Shown here piece by piece: positions 6,860-11,840 of a stretch of 12,957 nucleotides of DNA (position 1 is its first letter; every line of letters begins with the position of its first letter). The stretch comes from Dehalococcoidia bacterium (GTDB lineage Bacteria; Chloroflexota; Dehalococcoidia; GIF9; AB-539-J10): contig JAOUDT010000015.1 of the NCBI GenBank assembly GCA_029859145.1, forward strand, positions 1 through 12,957, read 5' to 3'. The position numbers were made by a program, and so were the translations under genes. The notes beneath the pieces are model-generated. The model saw only the letters and a list, made by a program, of their open reading frames with translations. It made no database searches and had not been told where the DNA came from.

Positions 6860-7648
6860 TTAACGCCAAACCGTCTCCGGCACCTCTATCGCCACAGGCT
6901 CGCTGGTAGCATTCACTGATGAAATCTCGAAAGCGTATGATGGCTCCAGTTCGTCGAACCGGTGACGGAGGTCGATCTTTGCCCAGTCGTACGGAGGTAT
7001 CATCACGTGCCATTCTAGGTGAAGCTCCCATTCCTCCGAGAAGAAGAGGTAGTGAGAAACAACAAGCCATATGGGGCTGACCGTAGTGCCGTTCCATGCT
7101 GTATCAGCTGTGATTCCCAGCTCGGGATGATTCGTTGCCAACCATGAAACAAATTTATCCAGCAACTCTTCTGCATATTCCTGCCTGTCGTCTTCACCTT
7201 CTGCCACTTCGAAGCTAGTCACCTTTTCATCACTCACACTACCTCGAGTTCCGGTGATAGCTACCTCAATTCTTGTTCCTATGCTGGTCTGTGTAGGGAC
7301 GACAACCACCTCGGCGACCTCTCCCTCAAAAACATCCCCATGAAAGATGACCACTTCTGCGCCGGGGGCCGTCGCTGATATAGTCACGGGAAGTTCAGAT
7401 TCTTGCCCTTCGTCCGTAATTGTCACCAAGAATACGAAATGCTGTCCGGGAATGGACAATTTGTAAACGTCGACCCCGTCTATGTCTTCAGGCGTCTCTG
7501 GTATCACGTTGATGTAGAATGCAGCATTCCCATCCGTCCCACCATCATCCGGCTCCTCGGATGCTGGTGGGAAAGCAGCTACGGCTACTAGTGCGACGAT
7601 AACCGCAATACAACCTCCCAAGATTGCTGCCAACTTCCTGTTACTCAT
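6860..7648 (-). CDS. Exported or membrane-anchored protein of unknown function
   Basis: I do not recognise the family. The 262 residues start with a short basic tip (SNRK) and a hydrophobic stretch at about 6-26, then an acidic Pro/Gly linker (EEPDDGG, 31-37), so the rest should lie outside the cell. Residues ~45-150 are rich in beta-type Val/Thr/Ile patterns (for example IPGQHFVFLVTITDEG) and could be an Ig-like or similar beta sandwich. Residues ~155-262 are Trp/Tyr/His rich, with a helical EYAEELLDKFVSWLATNHPE and a strand-rich end. LGGC at 10-13 resembles a lipobox, but the hydrophobic run continues past the Cys, so an uncleaved anchor is as likely. AAGGAGG at 7653-7659 precedes the ATG by four bases. 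It is the first gene of a likely two-gene operon with the membrane methyltransferase. Confidence 0.65.
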   Translation of the reverse strand: MSNRKLAAILGGCIAVIVALVAVAAFPPASEEPDDGGTDGNAAFYINVIPETPEDIDGVDVYKLSIPGQHFVFLVTITDEGQESELPVTISATAPGAEVVIFHGDVFEGEVAEVVVVPTQTSIGTRIEVAITGTRGSVSDEKVTSFEVAEGEDDRQEYAEELLDKFVSWLATNHPELGITADTAWNGTTVSPIWLVVSHYLFFSEEWELHLEWHVMIPPYDWAKIDLRHRFDELEPSYAFEISSVNATSEPVAIEVPETVWR

Positions 7649-7670
7649 TTGGCCTCCTTCTGCAATGAAG

Positions 7671-7699
7671 ATTATCAGTCCGATCTGCTGGACTCTCCA
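7671..7699 (-). promoter_or_regulatory. Candidate promoter for the secreted-protein/methyltransferase operon
   Basis: On the minus strand TGGAGA (7699-7694, 4/6 to TTGACA), a 17-bp spacer and GATAAT (7676-7671, 5/6). The predicted start lies near 7664, leaving a short leader with the SD at 7653-7659. A small AGTCC/GGACT inverted repeat (7677-7681, 7690-7694) occupies the spacer and touches the edge of the -35. Confidence 0.4.
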
Positions 7700-7756
7700 T
7701 TGTCTCCTTTATGACCAGTAAAACGCAGAAGGCAGCAAAAGGTTGCATTATTCTTC

Positions 7757-7824
7757 GGTATTCTGGGGAAACAATGTTGGTTTGTGGTAGGTCTAGTTGG
7801 CAGGGTGTTCCAGGGATTCGATCG
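7757..7824. repeat. Palindromic intergenic element, copy B
   Basis: This starts with the same GGTATTCTGG as copy A (5667-5734), in the same orientation, and shares TTGGCA-x-GGTGT and a TCG-x-TCG end; about 47 of 70 aligned columns match by hand. The hairpin is more decayed than in copy A: CTGG--AA can still pair with TTCCAG. It lies just downstream of the DUF3147-like gene and upstream of the secreted-protein gene. With copy A it brackets the two-gene operon at 5783-7648. Confidence 0.45.
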
Positions 7825-7837
7825 GGTGACTAGCTGG

Positions 7838-8182
7838 CTATGTCAGTTTCATGGTCAGGAAGGCTGCTCCTAAATAAGCAGCAACACTCACGATAAGCGC
7901 CAGCGCAAGGCCAAAACGAGGTAGCAGGAAGATTACGCCAACGACATAGAGAATCCAGGCAGGCAACAGTATCAGCATGCTCTTGGCATAGGAAACAGCC
8001 GCACCTGTTCCGCCACCAAGATATATCGTAATCAGAGTTATCAGGGTGGTAGCCGGCAAGAAAGCAATGAAAACCGCAAGTTCACTTTTGCCTTTACTTC
8101 CGAAATAGGTTACGAGCGAGACTACGAGCCCGCCGATCACAAAGTACAACGCCAGTAACTTAGGATCCACGGTCTTTTTCAA
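7838..8182 (-). CDS. Small DUF3147/GlpM-like integral membrane protein
   Basis: A 114-residue, four-span hydrophobic protein (about 9-27, 34-55, 68-88, 91-111). The pattern 'AFLPATTLITLITIYLGGGT' then 'SYAKSMLILLPAWILYV' and 'IFLLPRFGLALAL' fits the DUF3147/GlpM group, in which an FxAxLP...LxxIYxxxGD-like segment is followed by a P-rich third span. The function of the group is not settled. The first codon is TTG (8182-8180); an internal GTG at 8170 would give 110 residues, and neither has a Shine-Dalgarno sequence. A strong extended -10 lies only a few bases upstream, so the message may have a very short leader or none. It follows the DUF362 gene by 81 bp on the same strand and probably has its own promoter. 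Confidence 0.65.
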   Translation of the reverse strand: MKKTVDPKLLALYFVIGGLVVSLVTYFGSKGKSELAVFIAFLPATTLITLITIYLGGGTGAAVSYAKSMLILLPAWILYVVGVIFLLPRFGLALALIVSVAAYLGAAFLTMKLT

Positions 8183-8193
8183 GCTTGAAGTCG

Positions 8194-8202
8194 ATTATAA
8201 CA
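8194..8202 (-). promoter_or_regulatory. Extended -10 promoter element for the DUF3147-like gene
   Basis: TGTTATAAT on the minus strand (8202-8194) is a perfect extended -10 hexamer with no good -35. A start seven bases on would fall at about 8187, only about five bases before the TTG start codon. Confidence 0.4.
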
Positions 8203-8263
8203 CATAGTCTAGCGAACATGACGATGCACGATGCAGGATTGCAGCAGATAGCGGCCGAATTCG

Positions 8264-9172
8264 TTAATAAGGGACTGACCGATCCTGAGCCAAAATTTCC
8301 CTGACCTGCGCGGCGAAAGCTTCGCTCTCAGCATCTCCGGTGATCAGCTGAATCTGATTTGCTGAGGATACCCCCAATCCCAATTCAGCAGCTCGTGCAA
8401 TCTGTTCCTGTTCGAAGATAGCCCCGCCACTGACCTCTGGTGTCGTCCCCAATAGGCGCAGAATGGCTACCCCCACTGCATCAATGGCGACTCGATCCGT
8501 GCCGGCCAGCATCACCTTTGCTTCCACTTTGGTGCCACGGTCCGGCCCACCGGCAATAAAGGCCTCCACTCCATCCAGGACCACCAAGTCGGGTGAATAA
8601 GCCGTATTTATCTCGGCAATCATTTGCCGCTGGTAGGGCGATGAATGAAGTTCATTCATATAGGTATAGCCTTTCAAGGGGACAAGTCCTACCGAGTTCT
8701 TCAGAGAGAGTGTGAAATGGCCGCCGTAGGCGTGGGTTTTGAGACAGCATGTCTGGACAATTGACTCTGCCTCCAGATAGATTCGTGGGAAATGGAAACC
8801 CTGGCTCCAATGACTGTCTTTGGCTTCTATCTTGCTCCAACCTACGGGGCCCACCTCTTCCAAATTGACGACGCTGAAGCCCAACTCTTCAGCTAGCCTG
8901 AAAATCCCCTTCTTCTCCATGATGGCCCGGGTGCTATCTCCGGGTCCACTTCGCTCAGCCAGTGTGATCTGCCTGGCTCCCATCTGTTGAAGAGACAAAA
9001 TCAGAGATCGCAGTGTGGTGTTATGCGTCGAACCCGGTGCCGGGTCAGCCGTGTTGAAATTGGGTTTCAAAACCACTCTTTTGCCCTCAAACGACTTTAA
9101 CCCGAGAAGGTCTATTACCTGCCTGACGCCTTTGCCTCGGTCTTTGGTGCATACCAATGCCACTTTTGTCAT
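8264..9172 (-). CDS. DUF362 domain-containing protein
   Basis: A cytoplasmic protein of 302 residues from the chosen ATG. DUF362 signatures are visible in order: VVLKPNFN (33-40), KTHAYGGHFTLSLKNSVG (145-162), DLVVLDGVEAFIAGGPDRG (195-213) and AGTDRVAIDAVG (223-234). Many DUF362 proteins carry a C-terminal pair of ferredoxin-type CxxCxxCxxxC motifs; this one has none, and only a CC pair at 142-143. Biochemical roles are poorly known; the domain resembles the LarA/nickel-enzyme-like fold set in some classifications, which I cannot verify here. The frame is open to a TTG at 9205, but GGAGGA at 9180-9185 sits seven bases from the ATG at 9172, so the latter is preferred. It is divergent from the QueG-like gene. 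Confidence 0.85.
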   Translation of the reverse strand: MTKVALVCTKDRGKGVRQVIDLLGLKSFEGKRVVLKPNFNTADPAPGSTHNTTLRSLILSLQQMGARQITLAERSGPGDSTRAIMEKKGIFRLAEELGFSVVNLEEVGPVGWSKIEAKDSHWSQGFHFPRIYLEAESIVQTCCLKTHAYGGHFTLSLKNSVGLVPLKGYTYMNELHSSPYQRQMIAEINTAYSPDLVVLDGVEAFIAGGPDRGTKVEAKVMLAGTDRVAIDAVGVAILRLLGTTPEVSGGAIFEQEQIARAAELGLGVSSANQIQLITGDAESEAFAAQVREILAQDRSVPY

Positions 9173-9179
9173 GCTAACT

Positions 9180-9185
9180 TCCTCC
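9180..9185 (-). promoter_or_regulatory. Shine-Dalgarno sequence deciding the DUF362 start
   Basis: GGAGGA on the minus strand, seven bases before ATG 9172. The longer TTG start at 9205 has no such site and lies in the likely promoter -10. Confidence 0.65.
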
Positions 9186-9204
9186 GTCTGCCCAGTATAG
9201 CCCA

Positions 9205-9234
9205 ATTATAGCCGACGTAATCCAGTTCGGCCAA
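9205..9234 (-). promoter_or_regulatory. Candidate promoter for the DUF362 gene
   Basis: TTGGCC (9234-9229), an 18-bp spacer and TATAAT (9210-9205) on the minus strand. A second TATACT lies at 9199-9194. Both are upstream of the SD at 9180-9185. Confidence 0.45.
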
Positions 9235-9304
9235 GCTGATAAGTCCGTGCAGCAATCATTAGTTATTACCTGTATGATAATACCAACACGCTCGTTGACG
9301 ATAG

Positions 9305-9333
9305 TGTAAACATGGGGTAATAAGAGATATAAT
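9305..9333 (+). promoter_or_regulatory. Candidate promoter for the QueG-like gene
   Basis: A perfect TATAAT at 9328-9333, with only a weak TGTAAA at 9305-9310 at 17-bp spacing. The SD AGGAGGT (9351-9357) sits six bases before the ATG at 9364. Confidence 0.4.
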
Positions 9334-9363
9334 CTGGTATCGCTCAGTATAGGAGGTCAACCG

Positions 9364-10278
9364 ATGGCTCGCGATGAAATAGCAGGACTCATCTGCTCCA
9401 AGCTGGAAGAGAGAGGTTATCGCGGTGCAGTGGTGCCCGTCGAGCATGTTGCTCAACTCAAACATGAAATAGAAGAGCGTATGCGCCAGAAAGAAATAGA
9501 CGCGGGATTGTATAAGAGATACCTGATTCATTTCAAGTTCGATGTTATCGCCAATCTACCGGGGGCTCGTTCAATCATAATAACCGCGGCCCCACAACCT
9601 CAGCGCAAAGTCACCTTCCAGTTAAATGGCCAGGCATATTCCTTCATAATTCCTCCTACCTACTATTCGAATACGGATGACCGCATTAAGAGGATACTTC
9701 GAAGCATCCTGAGCTCTAATGGGTACCAGCTTCACCGGGCTGCCCTGCCGTTGAAGTTGCTGGCGGTATGCAGTGGGATGGCAAAATACGGGAAGAACAA
9801 CATCGCTTACACAGGAGGTCTGGGCAGCTTTGTCCGGCTCGCAGCCTTTCTTTCAGACGTGCCCGCTGGCAGCAGTGACTGGTTGGAACCGCGGGCAATG
9901 AAAGACTGTGACAAGTGCAAGGCATGTCGCAAGGCATGTCCTACAGGAGCGATTGCCCCAGACCGCTTCTTGATTCACGCAGAGAGATGCATTACGTTCC
10001 TTAATGAAGATAGAGGAGAGTTTCCTGAATGGATAGACCCGGCCTGGCATAACAGCCTTGTAGGCTGCATGAAGTGCCAGCTTGTCTGCCCGGTGAACAA
10101 GCAGTTTGTCAAATGGGTGGAAGATGGAGAGGATTTTGCTGAAGCCGAGACCGAGTTAATCCTGAATGGAGTACCGCTTGATAGCATCCCGTCTGCAACA
10201 GTTGACAAACTCAATCGTTGCTACATGATGGAATACCTGGACGTGCTGCCAAGAAACTTGCGCGCCCTCATGAAGTGA
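9364..10278 (+). CDS. QueG-like (epoxyqueuosine reductase family) double [4Fe-4S] cluster protein
   Basis: A 304-residue protein with CDKCKACRKACPTGAI (182-197: Cys182, 185, 188, 192), Cys209 in AERCI, and GCMKCQLVCP (Cys235, 238, 242). This gives eight cysteines for two [4Fe-4S] clusters, arranged as in QueG and the related reductive dehalogenases. Upstream, SGMAKYGKNNIAYTGGLGSF (137-156) corresponds to the conserved 'GLGWIGKNT...GS' substrate/cofactor loop of QueG, but is changed. The N-terminal DUF1730-type region is poorly matched (no GRDYH), and the protein is shorter than typical QueG (~350-390). It is probably a paralog with another redox role; cobalamin binding is uncertain. There is no Tat signal, so it should be cytoplasmic. 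It is divergent from the DUF362 gene. Confidence 0.75.
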   Translation: MARDEIAGLICSKLEERGYRGAVVPVEHVAQLKHEIEERMRQKEIDAGLYKRYLIHFKFDVIANLPGARSIIITAAPQPQRKVTFQLNGQAYSFIIPPTYYSNTDDRIKRILRSILSSNGYQLHRAALPLKLLAVCSGMAKYGKNNIAYTGGLGSFVRLAAFLSDVPAGSSDWLEPRAMKDCDKCKACRKACPTGAIAPDRFLIHAERCITFLNEDRGEFPEWIDPAWHNSLVGCMKCQLVCPVNKQFVKWVEDGEDFAEAETELILNGVPLDSIPSATVDKLNRCYMMEYLDVLPRNLRALMK

Positions 10279-10281
10279 CTA

Positions 10282-10353
10282 GTCGCAGAGCGAGCCTTGT
10301 GCTCTTTCTGCTTGAGTTCACTCGTTTTCTCTGCGCTGCAGCTGATTTGCGAC
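10282..10353. other. Overlapping inverted repeats after the QueG-like gene
   Basis: Several perfect arms can compete: GTCGCA (10282-10287) with TGCGAC (10348-10353); CGCAGAG (10284-10290) with CTCTGCG (10329-10335), extendable by CGAG (10291-10294) with CTCG (10321-10324); and AGAGC (10287-10291) with GCTCT (10301-10305). This could be a terminator region for the upstream gene or a structured leader for the next one, though it lies mostly upstream of that gene's promoter. Confidence 0.35.
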
Positions 10354-10361
10354 CTCATCGA

Positions 10362-10390
10362 TTGGTCTGATGGAGGGAATCTGATACTAT
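10362..10390 (+). promoter_or_regulatory. Candidate promoter for the isochorismatase-family gene
   Basis: TTGGTC (10362-10367), a 17-bp spacer and TACTAT (10385-10390), with TG at 10382-10383 giving an extended -10. The SD GGAGGA (10413-10418) is six bases before the ATG at 10425. Confidence 0.4.
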
Positions 10391-10424
10391 ACCGCTATGG
10401 TTTCGGAATATTGGAGGATGAGAA

Positions 10425-10919
10425 ATGAAGCCTGCTTTACTCGTTATTGATGTTCAGAATAGGTTCTTCAAATTCAATCAAGCGTGCGCAGACTCCCTGA
10501 ACTCGGCGATTGAATACATCAACGCGTCCATAGCTCTCTTTAGAACAAAGGGTTACCCAATCTTCATCATTCAGCACAAGGACGAAAAGGAAGGTTTGCT
10601 TCCTGACACACCAGATTTTGCACTACCCAAAACTCTCAACGTCGAATCTCGGGACCCGCGCGTAACGAAGACATACGGCAATTCCTTCAACAAAACGCAG
10701 CTGGCCACCCAACTGCAGGAGCTTGGCGTTGACACGGTAATAATCACAGGCTTCTGCGCGGAATACTGCGTCCTGTCCACGTACCGCGGCGCACAAGACC
10801 TAGACCTGAAGCCGATCATACTTCGAAACGCCATCGCCTCCGATAACGCTGAACACATCGCGTTCGTAGAAGAAATCACAGAAACCATAACCTGCGGAGC
10901 CCTGAAAACGCTACTCTAG
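10425..10919 (+). CDS. Isochorismatase-family cysteine hydrolase
   Basis: A 164-residue cytoplasmic hydrolase of the isochorismatase-like fold. The catalytic triad is readable: Asp9 in LLVIDVQNRF, Lys82 in RVTKTYGNSF, and Cys115 in GFCAEYCVLSTYRGA. The cis-peptide region precedes that cysteine, as in the family. Members cleave C-N or ether bonds in substrates such as nicotinamide, N-carbamoyl compounds or isochorismate. The substrate here cannot be told from sequence, and the neighbours do not point to one. The length is at the short end of the family but all core elements are present. It has its own promoter and SD and stands alone between the QueG-like gene and a noncoding segment. Confidence 0.88.
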   Translation: MKPALLVIDVQNRFFKFNQACADSLNSAIEYINASIALFRTKGYPIFIIQHKDEKEGLLPDTPDFALPKTLNVESRDPRVTKTYGNSFNKTQLATQLQELGVDTVIITGFCAEYCVLSTYRGAQDLDLKPIILRNAIASDNAEHIAFVEEITETITCGALKTLL

Positions 10920-10929
10920 ACGGAGTCCC

Positions 10930-11122
10930 GTTGCGCACAACCAAGTCCAAAGCACTGCCCTAGAAAGGGGGCAAGAGCGTGGCCACGCCGGCTAAGGGGA
11001 ATAAAGGTCTAGCTTCCCGTCAGCTGCGTCCACTGGAAGTAAGTCTGCGATGACGATACAGAGAAGTATAGAGAGGAAACAGCGGGTGCCGAAGGGGTAA
11101 TCGAAATCCTGGAATCGTGTAA
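10930..11122 (+). other. Structured noncoding segment, possibly a group II intron domain I remnant
   Basis: The 206-bp gap between the isochorismatase gene and the minus-strand methyltransferase has no convincing ORF but shows stacked local pairings on the + strand. TGCCCT (10956-10961) pairs with GGGGCA (10968-10973); GCGTGGCCACGC (10977-10988) is a perfect 12-bp palindrome; CGTCA (11018-11022) pairs with TGACG (11051-11055), followed at once by ATAC-AGAGAA-GTAT (11056-11069). Purine-rich joints such as GGAAGTAAGTCTGCGATGA and GAAGGGGTAATC remind me of domain I of bacterial group II introns. No domain V, intron-encoded reverse transcriptase or clear GTGYG boundary is present, so at most it is a 5' fragment. 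A different small RNA or simple structured spacer remains possible. Confidence 0.35.
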
Positions 11123-11125
11123 CGT

Positions 11126-11815
11126 TCAACCGGGTTTCCTGAGTGTAATCTTCATCCAAATATCTGTGAGCGCCATCTGGTAGTTGCCTTTGAATGCCGT
11201 CTGCTCTAGCATATGCATAATGACGGTCTGGTATTCTTCTTTGGTGAAACCGTGTAGCGTCGACACTCTATATCCAAGTCGGCCGATCAGAAACCCATAT
11301 TCTTTGTTCAATCTTCTTCTGCTAGCCGGGTTGCTGAAAACCTCAGGGCACCCGTCGTATATCCAGGCTTCACCGTCGGTCTTGAGAACACGATGACATT
11401 CATCAAACACCAGCCGTGGCGTCTTCCAATGGTGTGAAGCACCCGTACTGACCACGAGATCTATTGATTTATCCCTGAACGGGAGTTTGGCTGCATTGCC
11501 AAACACAAATTGAGCATTATCAATGCCCCTGGCGTGGCTTCTGGCAATCTTGACCATCTGCGTGCTGAGATCAATGCCACAAACCCGCAGGCTGGGTGCC
11601 CTCCTGGCAATCTTTACCACCAGGTAGCCCGTTCCCGAACCTATATCAAGAACAGTGCCCTTTTTCATCCTTGCCACAATGTCATTGGCTATCTTTGTTT
11701 CAGGCTTTCGCAGAACTTTTGCCACTGTCGCATTGTAGAATATGGCACCAGGGGTCGGAATTGATTCGGGTTTCCTCAGTAGGTCTTTGATGAATCTTGT
11801 TAGCGACACACTCAT
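11126..11815 (-). CDS. Class I SAM-dependent methyltransferase
   Basis: A 229-residue cytoplasmic methyltransferase with a Rossmann-type SAM fold. Motif I is VLDIGSGTGYL (55-65), motif II the acidic strand end GIDLSTQM (80-87), motif III around FVFGNAAKLPFRDKSID (103-119), then STGASHHW (123-130) and the post-core VLKTDGEAWIYDG (143-155). This is the UbiE/Methyltransf_11 style; the substrate (small molecule or lipid) is unknown. The annotated ATG at 11815 directly abuts the only SD-like sequence (GGAGA, 11820-11816), whereas a GTG two codons on (11809) has ideal six-base spacing, so the true start may be that GTG. It lies 25 bp after the acyltransferase gene and is probably cotranscribed with it. 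Confidence 0.85.
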   Translation of the reverse strand: MSVSLTRFIKDLLRKPESIPTPGAIFYNATVAKVLRKPETKIANDIVARMKKGTVLDIGSGTGYLVVKIARRAPSLRVCGIDLSTQMVKIARSHARGIDNAQFVFGNAAKLPFRDKSIDLVVSTGASHHWKTPRLVFDECHRVLKTDGEAWIYDGCPEVFSNPASRRRLNKEYGFLIGRLGYRVSTLHGFTKEEYQTVIMHMLEQTAFKGNYQMALTDIWMKITLRKPG

Positions 11816-11840
11816 TCTCCGTATGTTGGGGGCGCAATAC

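Noticed and set aside
7610..7621. LGGC as a lipoprotein signal in the exported protein
   Set aside because: The hydrophobic run extends well past the cysteine and the part before it is very short; kept only as a possibility in the gene entry.
7812..7824. T-loop-like GGGATTCGATC suggesting a tRNA
   Set aside because: No acceptor, anticodon or D-arm can be built around it on either strand; the stretch is explained by palindromic element B.
9295..9300. TTGACG as -35 for the QueG-like gene
   Set aside because: It is 27 bp from the TATAAT at 9328, too far for a sigma-70 spacer.
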